From positions 620,001 through 684,000 of the forward strand of contig JAGTXX020000015.1 of assembly GCA_019044685.2 (NCBI GenBank): DNA of 64,000 bases, given 5' to 3'. The notes beneath the pieces are model-generated. The model saw only the letters and a list, made by a program, of their open reading frames with translations, had not been told where the DNA came from and did no database searches. A program made the translations under genes and the position numbers. Positions 20,890 to 32,155 of the stretch are shown one piece after another (within the stretch, counting starts at the first letter, position 1; each line of letters begins with the position of its first letter). This DNA is from Nannochloris sp. 'desiccata' (taxonomy: Eukaryota > Chlorophyta > Trebouxiophyceae > Chlorellales > Chlorellaceae).

Positions 20890-21653
20890 TCATCGTGGGC
20901 TATTAGCGATTGAAGTGCGCAAAGGAATAGAAATATGTTGAGAAGCAGACGGGTCCGAGCTTGCTGGAGGCGCTAGAAAGCTACGCCTCCGTGGGATCAT
21001 TGGCGTCCCGCTTGTGCTTCTACGCCGACCAGATATAGAGACTTTACGACGTGTTACTCTACGTCTTGCGGCCATATTGCCACCACTGCCTCCAATATCA
21101 TCCAACGCAGCAAATGGACTCATGTGCAATTTACGTTTTGAGGGGCCTAGAGGTACACTAGAAATTTTCAAAGTCCTATCTAGTTGCCCAGCGCCAGCAA
21201 CGCCACCTGCTGAATTTGGCAGTTGTTGTTGCAGCACAAAAGGTGATGGAGACACGATACGGCGTTGCCGCCTTCTCCTAGCTTGAAACTTTCGCGTTAC
21301 TGGGGTTATTGTATGCACCATATCATCTTCTACAGCTGCTATAGCAGCAAGACGACCGGCTGGTTTTGGAGGACGAGCGGCAGTTTCGGGGGGCTCTTCA
21401 AACTCGCCATTTCTATTATTGCTGGGTATCATTTCCTGTTCCGCTAAAGCTGTTATTTGCTCTTGCGGTGGTCCTAGCGAAAAAAGGAAAAGTAATTTAG
21501 TGAGCCAGCCTTATAAACAAGGTTAGAACCGTGGTGGTTCCCGACAGTTATCAACGAATATTTACCTGCAACAGGTGCCATGTCAACTTGCAGCCGCTGT
21601 TGGCCATTGAAGCGACGACTAAGTTCTTCTATACTCAGGGGTGAGTCGTGCAT
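20890..21653 (-). CDS. Basic Arg/Ser/Pro-rich hypothetical protein
   Basis: Exons 21566-21653 and 20890-21473 (GT-AG, phase kept) give 223 residues. I do not recognise it. The N-terminus is a short ordered-looking stretch (MHDSPLSIEELSRRFNG). The rest is low-complexity with clusters of basic residues (KFQARRRRQRR, AARRRVTRRK, SGRRRSTSG, IPRRRSF), several Ser/Thr-Pro sites (SPSPF, ITPVT, MSPF, NSPR) and no predicted membrane segment. This suggests a nuclear or microtubule/chromatin-associated phosphoprotein, but nothing in it names a function. It is tandem with the transpeptidase, 280 bases upstream of that gene's start, and divergent from mini-RNase III. Confidence 0.7.
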
Positions 21654-22146
21654 GCTAAGGTTCTTTAAAAAAAAAACAGGATTAAAAGCCTTGCCAAGGG
21701 ATCCAGGTTAATATCTAAGCATTACAGCACAGTTGCACGTTTTAGGCACTCAGATAAATCATAAATATTATCGAGTGGGTAAGAATGTTGGCACAAGGGG
21801 GTTAAATGATTTCTTGAAGGCGAATTAAACTCAACAGTCCCAACTGCAAATGTTAAATTCTTTGAGACAGTGTACAAATAAGCAGGCAGCAGGCTGTCTG
21901 GTCTGTTAATAAATCTATACATATTCTTGTATTTTGATCCATATTTGCACTTCAGACGCTGCACATCCCAACTAAATTTTCAACTTCTATCCCAATATTA
22001 GAAGCTGACGCCGAATTTCAGATTCAATGGAAATCAAAGCATTTTTCATTTACGCAGTATACTAATTTAGTTATATGTAGCTCATAGATGCAGCTAAATT
22101 GTCACCATTGTCGTCTTTACTTTTTGAATTATTATTTTGGACAGCC
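21654..22146. promoter_or_regulatory. Divergent intergenic region
   Basis: 493 bases between the starts of the basic hypothetical protein (minus) and mini-RNase III (plus); both promoters must lie here. Moderately AT-rich; I see no convincing TATA box or known motif. Confidence 0.4.
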
Positions 22147-22957
22147 ATGCATGCTCACTGCTTTTCTATTACCGGAAAGGCAGCCCAATTTCCTCATGAA
22201 TTGAACTTTCAGTATTCACAAACATTGCAAAATCGGATTTTCAACACGCAAGTAGTAAAATTAAAACCTTTTAGAGCATGTCGGTATGCAGCCAACAATG
22301 GCGACACTGCTGCGTCACCCCTGCCACCTCCTCCAAACTTAAAAGGAAAGGCACCACGGAAGTTCTGGAATGCAGCATCGCTAGCGTTTCTCGGTGATAG
22401 CGTCTGGGAGGTACGAATATGCTTTTTAACTTCATATCGAGGTAGTATTTTTTCGACCGAATTTGGCAAGTACATATTACATTTTCTCGCATGAATTCAT
22501 CCTACCTTTTACCTGTGCAGCTTTACATAAGACGGAAGAATTTTTACCCTCCAAGCAGAGTGTCAGATTATTATGCTATTGTAGTAAGCCAAGTACGAGC
22601 TGAAGCCCAGTCAGCTGCTTACAAGACTTTAGACAGCGGTGATTTTCTCACTAGTGAGGAGCGGGATGTGCTGCGGTGGGGTCGTAATGCTACAGGTACC
22701 TCTCCAAAGAGATTGAGTCAAGGCGGTATGACGAAACAAATATATAGAGAAGCAACTGCAATAGAATGCTTGGTAAGATTTCCTTTTATTCATTTTTCTT
22801 TTACCATCAACTTACTTTCTAACAAAAAGAGCCACAAACTCGTTCTCGTCTTTCTCCCCCTCTTCTTTTTCTTCAGGCTGGCTATCTTTACCTTACAGAT
22901 GCTCTACGGTTGCATGAAGTAATGGCACATCTTGGGATTGAATCAACAGAAAACTAA
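22147..22957 (+). CDS. Mini-ribonuclease III-like protein, probably plastid
   Basis: Exons 22147-22410, 22521-22772 and 22877-22957 give 198 residues. The first about 65 residues are Ser/Asn/basic and lack family similarity, fitting a plastid transit peptide. The rest is a lone RNase III catalytic domain without a dsRNA-binding domain: signature LAFLGDSVWELYIR with Asp84 and Glu88, and the second acidic motif EATAIECLAGYLYL. In bacteria such enzymes mature 23S rRNA, and plant plastid homologues (RNC3/RNC4 type) trim plastid rRNA and degrade intron RNA; a similar role is inferred. ATG 22147 is the first in-frame Met. TGTAA at 23029-23033. Convergent with the MYB gene. Confidence 0.88.
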
Positions 22958-23028
22958 ACAATGGAAAGCACCAACAACTCTGGGTAAAATATTTGTGCAT
23001 TCTCTAATATTAATATCATTTTTCAACC

Positions 23029-23033
23029 TGTAA
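23029..23033 (+). terminator. TGTAA polyadenylation signal of mini-RNase III
   Basis: TGTAA 71 bases after the stop, between two convergent genes. Confidence 0.5.
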
Positions 23034-23108
23034 AACTGTGCAATCTTCCTCTTTCAACTAAATTTTGCCTACTACCGACACGGCATCTTTGTCTTTTCAA
23101 TTTATTTT

Positions 23109-24477
23109 TCAAGGCAGCATGGCAATAGGTGTTTGGCCACTATGGTGCATTCCAGCAGGAGTCTCACCAAAGAAGCCACTGCAACAGAGAAAAGGAAAAC
23201 AGAAAATAAGTTGACAAAGATAAATTAATAAAAAATTCTAATAATCGAATCATCAAAACATAAACTCACTCCTGATCAATTGCTTGAGCCATTTTATCCA
23301 AAATATCTACAACACCTCCAGCTTCTCCTACCTGATCCAAATTACTGGGAAGGTGGCGCAGAGGAAGAGGGGTCACTCCAGGTCCAAGGCCTACAAGCTG
23401 CTGAGGATTTGAAGTAGCAAGAAGATGGCGACCAGGGGTAGGCAAAACTGCTGCGACGGCAGCCTGGTGTACTGCAGGAGGTGAAGTATTTGCTGAGGGT
23501 GCTTCAGAAGATTCGTTTCCATGTCCATGATGACCATTGTTTTGTTGCATAAAAAGCAGCTGGTGCTCGGCAGCAGTCATGGTTGGAATGTGGAGAGGTC
23601 TGCCATCGCTGATACGTTTGCGGCGTTTAAATGCAGGGGCAGCTAATAAAGCAGCTTCCATCAACACTGACTGTGTGTGCTGAGGTAATGCATCCAACAT
23701 GCGAATAGCCTCACTGACAGGGACCCTTGGCACACCTGGCGGTAGTTCTGGGCACATACTTTCATCACGACCCCGTTTGGCACCAAATTCAGGGAGTTCT
23801 TCCCATTCTTCTTCATCATCCTCGTCGTCTTCGTCCCCAAGACTGGGCATATGGTCAGCGCTAATGCGTGCAGATCGCTTGGGCTGGGGCAAGTGACTAA
23901 CCTGCTGGTGCTCATACTCCTCATCTTCTTCGTCAGGCTGGTTGGACAAAAGCCAGCTCAATGGATATGCATTCTTAATAAACTTGTTGTCCAGCTGTTG
24001 CATTGTATATTTGCGTTTCAAAGTGGAGTTCCAGTGGTTTTTCACAGCATTATCAGTTCGGCCAGGGAGCAGCTTAGCAATGACCGCCCATTTATTGCCA
24101 GCTTCTTTGTGAGCTGCTACGATGACAGCGTCCTCCCACTGAGAGAATGGACCTCTCTTAACATCGGGATTGAGCTGATTGCACCAGCGGAGGCGACAAC
24201 TCTTTCCTGACCGACCTTTAATTCCACTTGCAATTACAGACCAGTTTTTGGCTCCATATTCCCGAATGAGTCTTTTCAACAACTCATCCTCCTGCACGTT
24301 GAAATTATATGGGTATTGTTGAGTTATTAGTTGCTCTGATACGCTGTAAAATGGAACCTTAAACGGCAGAGTCAGCTGAAATGCTGTAAGCTCGACGTTC
24401 TGAACCCGCTAAAAGCACAATAAACTTGCCTCCGGAGTCCAAGCACCTCTCTTATAGTCATCTTGATACTTTCCCAT
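23109..24477 (-). CDS. R2R3-MYB transcription factor
   Basis: Exons 24430-24477, 23270-24291 and 23109-23178 give 379 residues. R2 (about residues 9-58) begins [13 protein letters not shown] and contains [16 protein letters not shown]3 (about 59-111) contains [23 protein letters not shown]. These resemble plant subgroup 22 (MYB44/70/73/77). R3 has Phe for the first Trp, as usual, and an unusual SQWED for the S-x-EED start. A strongly acidic stretch ([13 protein letters not shown]) follows; the rest is low-complexity. Intron 1 uses a GC donor (gcaagt) between GAG and GAG inside R2. The last exon, reached by a GTGAGT donor four bases before an apparent stop, adds a Gly/His/Pro-containing tail ending AMLP. 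Sequence-specific DNA binding in the nucleus is expected; targets are unknown. Confidence 0.9.
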
Positions 24478-24865
24478 TGTCACGCTTGACTAAAATGCTG
24501 CTCGGGTGTATAATTATTAACAATTAAGTTGGGAGCAAGAGGTCTTCTGGGTATATAAAAGGCTCTCACGAGCGACAAAATATAGCTTTGATTATACAGT
24601 AAGTATTAAAAAATATTTAAGAGCTGCCAAGTTGGTGTTGAGAGTTGAAAATCTTAGGCAGATAGAGCAAATTTAAACGAATCCGGAGGAAAATTGTGTT
24701 GACGTTCACAGTGGCCTTGACCAGTTATTTTGAGCATTTTCTTTCTCCAAATGTACATCAAAATTGTGTGAAACTGCTGCAAACTCTCTCTTACTTTTGT
24801 TACTGCAACGTTGCTGCCTCCAAAAATAGCAGAACAACCTGCATCAATTGGAATTCCTAGAGAAC
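24478..24865. promoter_or_regulatory. Divergent intergenic region with TATA box
   Basis: 388 bases between MYB (minus) and the ThDP enzyme (plus). TATATAAAAGG near 24552-24562 faces the plus-strand gene. A good donor (GTAAGT, 24599-24604) and a possible acceptor just before the ATG (ctag near 24857-24860) suggest an intron in the 5' leader of the ThDP gene (inference). Confidence 0.5.
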
Positions 24866-26626
24866 ATGTCAGGCACCACCACGGGGGCAGAGAAGCTGCT
24901 GCAGTCAGCTGTAGAGCAAGGAATTGAAGTGTGCTTTGCAAATCCAGGTTAGCGATCATGCCTTTGATTGGTTGATAATTTTTGCCTTTTTGTTCGATTC
25001 TGCATTTTGAGCGTCAACACGTGAGCTAAAATATATGCTATTTTTACGATACTATTCCTTTGAGATACAGGAACCTCTGAGATGCATTTCGTCTCTGCTA
25101 TGGATACTGTATGGGGGGTCCGTGCGGTGCTTGGTCTCCATGAGACTGTGTGTAGTGGAGCGGCCGACGGCTACGGCCGTATGTCTAGAAAACCAGCACT
25201 CACTCTGCTCCATCTAGGGCCCGGTTTAGCCAATGCACTTGCCAACATGCATAATGCTCACCGTGCGAATACCCCAATGGTAAATGTGATTGGTGATATG
25301 GCCACATGGCATAAAGATGCAGATCCTTTGTTAAATATGGACATTCCTCGTTTAGCCGGCACCGTTTCTAATGTTGTTATTGAATGCAAAGATGGAGATG
25401 ACTTGTCAGAAAAGATGGCACAGACATGCACAGCTGCGAAAGAGTTTACTACAGCAGGTGATTCACGAGTTGCTACTTTGATTGTACCCCATAGCCTCTC
25501 TTGGGAACGCACAGCAACCACTAAAAAACTGTCGCCAAGGACAGCGGCATTAAAAATGAATGGATCTGCCTCACCTGAATTCAGTCCTGCAGTTAAACAT
25601 TTTCTCAATGGTTGTGCTGAATCTATCAAGCAATGTCCTCGAAATAAAGTAGCGCTGTATATTGGAGGCCAGGCTGCTCTGGCTGATAATGGAGCTCTCA
25701 AGGCTGCTGGCCAAACTGCCGCTGCGGTAGGTGCAGTGTTGCTCTGTGAAAATTCTTTTGCCAGATTGGACCGCGGTGAAGGACTACCTGCAGTTCAACG
25801 TCTTCCTTATTTCCCTCAAGATGCTGCTGCTGCTTTGGCAGCTTTCCAGGTGCTGGTTGTCGTGGATGCTCGTCGCCCCGTTGCTAACTTTGGATACGAG
25901 GGTGGCCCTTCTACTTTAATTAACCAGCCAGATAGTAATGTATGGGAACTTGATGCATCTGATGTTGATATACCTGAAGCACTTAAATATCTGAGTGCTG
26001 CTGTAGGTGGAGATGCAATTAAACCTTTGATTAATTGTCGAGGTATGGTTAGTCCTGCCTCCCGCCCTGCTCTGCCCAAAGGCAGATTAAATCCTACATC
26101 TTTGTGTCAGATCATTGCACATTTGCAACCTGAAAATGCAATTATCGTCGATGAGTCACTTACAAGTGGCAATGCATATTGGGAAGCGTCAAAAGGCTGT
26201 CCAAAATATTCTCATATGTGCCTCACTGGTGGTGCCATTGGATGTGGCCCTCCGTTGTCAGTTGGCGCAGCCATTGCCTGTCCTCAACGTGCTGTTATCA
26301 ATTTTCAGGCTGACGGCAGTGCAATGTATAGCGCTCAGGCTCTCTGGACGCAGGCCAGAGAGAATCTCAACGTCATCACGATAATTTGCGCGAACAAGAC
26401 TTACGCCATTCTCAAGGTAGAAATGGCCAAGCAGCGCATTTCACCAAGTAATGGACCTGCATCAAAGGCCCTGACTGACATTTCCAACCCTCCAATCGAC
26501 TGGGTAAAGCTGGCTCAGGGTATGGGTGTGGCGGCAACACGGGCAGATACATGTGAACAGCTCGCAGAGCAACTCGCAGCAGCGCTGGATAGGCCAGGAC
26601 CTTCGCTTATTGAAGCAGCATTGTGA
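24866..26626 (+). CDS. Acetolactate synthase-like ThDP-dependent enzyme, substrate unknown
   Basis: Exons 24866-24947 and 25071-26626 give 545 residues with the N-terminal Pyr, central and C-terminal PP domains of the acetolactate synthase/benzoylformate decarboxylase family. The ThDP-activating Glu52 lies in GLHETVCSGAADGYGR. The cofactor motif near the C-terminus reads ADGSAMYS ... CANKTYAIL; the usual GDG is ADG. There is no transit-like extension (the family starts at residue 1, TGAEKLLQSAVEQGIEV), so a cytosolic or peroxisomal place is likelier than plastid, and it is probably not the branched-chain amino acid enzyme. Related bacterial genes are often named acetolactate synthase without proof. 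The true reaction (2-keto acid decarboxylation or carboligation) cannot be read from sequence. Confidence 0.85.
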
Positions 26627-26933
26627 TGCGAAGATGGATCGGGCTTAAATTGTTGATTATGAAATTGAGCCATCTCGGAGGTCCTCTGTCATCAAGTTGA
26701 ATGAATCTTTACGAGATTTGCAGAGCACGTCGCTCTTTGTTAATCTTGCGCAATTCTCTAACAATTCCTATATCAGCGTGCCTGGGCTATTCTTCTTGTT
26801 TCGTAAAGCCATTGCTTAACTTTAATACACCTTGCAAAGGTCCCCGTTAATACTTATATCCAAGTTTAAGCCGCACAATTTGTTATCACATCTCAAAAAA
26901 GTTTCGGTTCTTCAACCTAGATAAATAAACCTA
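26627..26933. other. Intergenic, nothing recognised
   Basis: 307 bases between two plus-strand genes. No clear polyadenylation signal or promoter element seen. Confidence 0.4.
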
Positions 26934-27440
26934 ATGACAGAGTTGTCTACTGAAGAAGAGTATAAGCTCAACAATTATTTTCACCACCGCCATGGCGGTG
27001 ACGAAAGCGTAGAACACTGCGTTGGCAACTCATGCGACAATTTGATTGGCCTCGCAAAGCCTGGTCCGGCCCCGTATCTTGAGGTATGAACCTTGGGATT
27101 GTCTCAAACCAATATTGCTTTATGAATTAATCGTCGTTGCTTTGTATTTCTTTTGCAGCTCCCTGAGGTGCATCCTCAGCCTGTAGTGAACGTTGTGAAG
27201 CCCGCCCGCTCAGAAGTAGATAATAACGCAATCCCTATAGCAGCTCCACCCCACATCCAGCATGATCATCCCGTGTATGATCATTCAGCGGACGCTGAAG
27301 ATTTTGCTCAAACAGAATATTATTCTGAGCTAAGGCGACGCAGCCTTGAAGGCCGAGCACCTCTACGCTTTCCTGAGTCAGGAGAGCATCCTATAGAAGA
27401 AAACTTGGCTTCAGAAGACTTTGACGTTGCTCTCTATTAG
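26934..27440 (+). CDS. Small acidic hypothetical protein
   Basis: Exons 26934-27083 and 27159-27440 give 143 residues. I do not recognise it. It is acidic and rich in His, Glu and Pro, with no membrane segment. The N-terminal part has a compact CVGNSCDNLIG element with two Cys; the C-terminal half has a conserved-looking segment (EYYSELRRRSLEGRAPLRF) before an acidic end. Good splice sites, a kept frame and TGTAA at 27460-27464 support a real gene. It may be a regulatory or intrinsically disordered protein; no function can be assigned. Confidence 0.7.
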
Positions 27441-27459
27441 AATATCTGGTTTGAAGCGT

Positions 27460-27464
27460 TGTAA
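27460..27464 (+). terminator. TGTAA polyadenylation signal of the small acidic protein gene
   Basis: TGTAA 19 bases after the stop codon. Confidence 0.6.
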
Positions 27465-27588
27465 ATAGGTGGATAAAGGCTTCCTAGTTCTTATAAACAA
27501 AAAATTGACAATACAATAGAAATATAATGAAATAAAACGTTAAACATAAACATAAAACAATCTGCATTTTTTAATTACAGGGAAAATA

Positions 27589-28862
27589 TCATCCATCCTT
27601 GTCTTTATCTCGTAAAGATTGTAACAAATAATATTTTGGAAACATTATTTCAGCAAAATTCCGTCTCCAGCCTCTATTATAATGAGAATACGAAGGAGAG
27701 AGGCCATTTCCACTGCGAGTCGCCACTACAGCGCCTGCAGAACGCATTTCTTTAATTTTCCAAGATTCATTTGTTGTCATACCAATTTTTATTCTATATA
27801 TTTGCAGACCAGTGAATCCTAATACAATCCAAAACGCCACACCTAGAAATACAGACATTGCTGCTCCCATAGAATACCTGCTTAAGACGAATTGAAACAC
27901 AAGACCCCAATGATCACCTAAATAAACTTTATTTCTAGTACGTGGTTCAATCCATTCCTTACTCCAAGCACCTTTTTCTCGCATATCTGCTGCAATGAGA
28001 TTTCCACCAAGCACCGCTCCATAGAGACACGCGGCAGCTGTCGAGAAAAGAAAGCATAAAAACCACCGTGTATTGTACAAACCCACTGCATTATTAATCC
28101 AAATGCACCAATGGTCAAACCGTGCTACACACGACTTAGTAGCGTTACAATGCTTTGAGCGACCTGGTTTTAACTGTATACATGTGCTGCAATGCTGTGG
28201 TGGTTCAGGAAATAGTATACCGTCTGGTGGATAAAGAGCCAGATGAGCATCTAAATTAGATTCATTTATCTTTCCAGGGTCACAATAGCAGACTAAAAAG
28301 AAGAAATAGAGCACTATCACCGCCGTCAAACCACCAGTATATCTACAGGAAAGTACAAAGAAAAGGTAATTTATCAAATTTACCGCCTTCTTCTTTACGC
28401 TTTCAATAATCTAAGAACTCACCTATGCCAGGTACTAAATCCGGGCGTATTCTCTAGCATTGGAAATATCTCGGTATGCACTCCCAAATAGCATCCTATA
28501 AACAGTATTCCAAAAAATACTTGGCCGATAGGGTTTGATCCTTGGCAGCAAGCGGCTTCAGTTGCCTCAAGGAAGGCATTCCCTCGCCTTCCACATACTC
28601 TATTAATTGCTTGTCTGCATTTAAAAAGTTAAATCTTTGATGCATCATTAAATTGTATTCATAGGACGGGTCCAAATAAGAACACAACCATCAGTATTTG
28701 TCCCCTGTCTTTCTCCCCGACTTACTCGAGAAAATCACACACACCATCTGTAAGCGCATAATGCCATCTTTCTACTACAGTTCCTTGAAAGTACTCATGT
28801 GATCCGATCAGTAGAATGCAAATGTAACCTAGGACGAATGACACCACAGCCAGAGACCACAT
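27589..28862 (-). CDS. DHHC-type protein S-acyltransferase (PAT17/ZDHHC4-like) with DHWC active site
   Basis: Exons 28726-28862, 28423-28599 and 27589-28342 give 355 residues. Four membrane segments surround a cytosolic Cys-rich domain; the layout and the motifs CDPG, TTNES and a C-terminal FAEIMFP match plant PAT17-like proteins. The Cys-rich core is CSTC ... RSKHCNATKSC then FDHWCIWINNAVG. Aligned without gaps to human DHHC20, the first zinc site (Cys156, Cys159, His169, Cys176) and catalytic Asp181, His182, Cys184 are kept. Three of four ligands of the second site are changed: Cys to Thr173, His to Trp183, Cys to Ala190. It may still be active, as variant DHYC enzymes are, or may have altered folding. 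Exon 2 uses an AG acceptor after ttaat, chosen because it keeps the frame into the second membrane segment. Confidence 0.85.
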
Positions 28863-29383
28863 TTCATTTTTTGCAATCTTGCCAGGATAATCTCCAACAA
28901 AATATTACGTCTCAAGACAAAGGTTGGCCGAATTTACACCAAGAGTATTCATTAGATAAGCTACCCAAGTACCTAAAATTGGGCAATGTAGAACCTGCCG
29001 CCGCTAAACTGACCTTTTAAAGTGCCACACGGTGTGTCTAAAGAAAGAACAGGAATCAGCTGGGCGTGGTTTGAAGAGTCTAGCGCTATATAGGCGGCAT
29101 TGTGCACTCGTTTAGTCACACAATTGATCAATTAAAGATATATCTGAATCTAGTAACGTAGAGGTTAGCCCGCAAAAGTGACAGGTCAGGGTAGATCTGA
29201 CAATCTCATTTGGTTATTCACAAGTTCTCCAAGGAGCAGAACATAGCCTCAAAGCGCGCTCAGTATATACGAAAAACGTATTAACGTCTCTTAAGCACTC
29301 AATAGTGTCTCTAAATACTGTTGTTCTGCACTAAATCTGCGTTGCATTAATTGCCCAACCCACTGTATTAAAAGCTTTGAGGA
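28863..29383. promoter_or_regulatory. Divergent intergenic region
   Basis: 521 bases between the acyltransferase (minus) and the EF-hand protein (plus). TATATAGG at 29087-29094 could be the TATA box for the plus-strand gene. The rest shows no motif I can name. Confidence 0.4.
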
Positions 29384-32155
29384 ATGGGATTGTTCTCAAA
29401 GGGCGACAAATCAAAGGTAGAGTACTTATAAATGCACTGATTCGGCTGCTTTGATGTTAGTTTGAGGTTTGCTTACTTACATCTGCTGATTCGATTCTCA
29501 CGAACCTATAATTTATTTATGCAGGGTGGCCTCTTTAAGCGTTTATTTACACCATCAGCAGAAGCTCAGAATATCGTTGCAGCTCAAAATGCTGTGATAT
29601 CAGAATCTATCAAACAAGCAGGTGGTGGTGCAGCCAGCCCCCCTCCAGCAAAGCCAGCAGCGAAGCCAAGCAGCCCGGTGCCCGAACAGACCAAGAGCAC
29701 TGATCCTGGTGCCCAGCGTTCTACCCCTCGTCTTGCCTGTGTTTCAAAGACTGACCCAGTTGTCAGCATTCGAGTGGATACTCGCCCTACATATGATTCA
29801 TCACGCTTACGTGCTGCATTATCGAATCTACAGGGCGTAGTGAGAGGGCATGCGTTGATTGCTAGTGCTTCTTACGACGAGGCCCTTCTTTCGCAAACTA
29901 CAGATTTTGTGTCTGATACAGTACGCTTGCAGCATGCATCTTATATTGCACTTGGTCACCATCAGAATGTAGTTGCTCTTTCCAATTTCTTTGTGGAAGT
30001 TGTCAATATGTTGGAAGCGAATGGACCCCGGTTGGAGCACAAGCATGCTGCTGTGCTGCGCCGTACCCATGTCTGCCTTAAGGAATCATGCGAGGTTGCA
30101 GAATCGTGCAATCATCCCGGTTGGCTTATGCGTATGGCAAAGGGAGAAACAATAAGCGAAGAACTCTCTCGCTTGCACAGCACCGCCTTAACTTTGCTGC
30201 GTGCTGGTGCCCTTGATACTGCCCCTCGCGCAAGTATCGACGGTAAAGTACGACACTTATCCGAGCCCAGCTATCCTAATTTGAGCAAAAGTGTTAGGAA
30301 AATGCTCACCATTATTGGTGAAGGTTCGATGGAGGCTGGTGTCAAATCCTTGCGTGATGATGAAGAAGCCCAGAAGCAGATGGCCAAGGTGGCAGATGTT
30401 CCGGTTGAAGCCATTCAACGTGAGGCCGACCTTGAACCATTTTTCACAGGAGATGCAGTCAAGATTGTTGACAATGGGGCCGCTCGTGATGCTGAGTTCA
30501 CCAAGGTATTTTCTGAATATGTCACTACCTCTGTTGACGCGATTACAGCCGATGGATTTGAGAGATTGATGGCACATATGGGATTGTTGGATGGCATGGA
30601 TACATACGCGAAGCCTTCTGCTGCACGTGCTGCATTAGTTGCTGCTGACAGTGACTATGATGGCGCCCTAAACTTCGACGAGTTCAGGGCATTCTACTCT
30701 CGCCATTCTGTCACAGCAGCACGCCTTCATCTGCGTATGACTGCTAGTTTAGAAGTTGAATCCAACGTACGTGAAGTATTTTTCGGTTTCAGTAACTTTG
30801 GCGCTTCTAAAACTGCACCTCGCGCTGGTGGCAACATTACTCCAAGGGCCAACATTACTCCCCGCGGAAAATCTGGTGATGTAGGAGCTGGATTTCTTAA
30901 AACTGGCATTGAAGGTGAGGTGGGTTTGGATTGCAGCCGTTTTGCTAAATTATGCCGTGAATGTGGTCTTCTTTCTTGGGGAATGACGTCTCAGCATGTC
31001 GATGTTGTCTACACAGCATCCAAGCCTCGCAGTGGTCGTCGCCTGGATTTTGACCACTTCGTTGCTGCACTTGCTTTGGTGGCTGATCGCCGTGGTCAGA
31101 GTCTTGATCAAGTTGCTAAATTGGTAGCTGATGCCCGTGGACCTGCGTATCGCTGCACAAAATCTGACTTTGTCAGTCTTCATGACGATCCCTCCAAGCT
31201 TATCGGCATCTCTGCTCGTGGTGGCCCTCATTCTGGCCCTGTTAATTTGGATTTAAGCGCTCTTGTAGCCCGAGCTTCTGAAAAACCTGCAGTATTACCA
31301 AAGGCATCTGGTGTAAAGCCCACCAAGGTCGAGCCTACCAAGCCACAATCACCCAAGCTGGCTACAGGCAGGAGAACAGCAGGCGCTGGACCTTTGACGC
31401 CTGGTCGAGGTGTTTCTTTACAGGCTGCTGAAGCCAAGGCAGCAGCAAAGGCTGCAGCTATGACATCTCCAAAAGGCCCTCATGCTGTTTTTGGTAGAAC
31501 GTGCACTGCTCGTGCTGCTGAATTGGCTACTTCTCGTAACAAGAAGAAGAATGGAGCTGCGACCCCCACTCCTCCTCGTGTTGCTGTTGCTGCTGCAGCA
31601 CCGGTGGTGACTGCATCTGCTCCTCAACAGGCCATGGATCCTATCTATAAAATATCAAAACAATTATTTGTAGAACCTGTAGTTGTAGTAGCAGCACCCT
31701 TTCCCGAACCTGCTGTTGAACCGCCTCCTTCTCCTCCCTGTATTTCTGTTGCCCCTTTTGTTAATGATGGCAATTCAAGCAATGGCACCGCTTCCCCTAT
31801 TTCTGGTGTTGCTGCAGCTGCCTTTGAAGACCCGTTTAAGACTGAGTCGTCTGTTGCGATGGTATCTGTGAGCTCAGTTGCTATGAAGAGCTTGGGAGCT
31901 ATGCCATCAGAGGTCCAAGAAGAAGAAGACAATCAGGAGCAGCAGGCAGAAGAGCAACCCATGGCAGTAACCCAGCAGCACCACAAGGAGCCTAACTCTC
32001 CCACTGATACATCTTGTTTGGCACGCAGTGATAGCACTGCAGCATTGGCTGCAATGTTTGCTTCTGATCCTATTGTTGCAGTTGATGATAACTCTACTGT
32101 TATTGTAGAGGGGACTGCCAATATCACGAGCGCTGTGGAAGAGGAAGAGCAATAA
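29384..32155 (+). CDS. EF-hand and p25-alpha (TPPP-like) domain protein
   Basis: Exons 29384-29416 and 29525-32155 give 887 residues. The N-terminus MGLFSKGDKSK starts Met-Gly and may be myristoylated (weak). A helical region (about 93-246) is unassigned; its pattern faintly recalls MLKL-type helical bundles, without certainty. One canonical EF-hand loop (DSDYDGALNFDE, about 384-395) predicts calcium binding. A p25-alpha/TPPP domain (about 430-536) contains LDCSRFAKLCRECGLL, VDVVYTASKP and LDFDHFVAAL; in animals and flagellated protists such proteins bundle microtubules or occur in cilia. The last 300 residues are low-complexity Ala/Pro/Ser with acidic patches. A calcium-responsive cytoskeletal role is inferred. 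TGTAA lies about 200 bases downstream. Confidence 0.82.
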
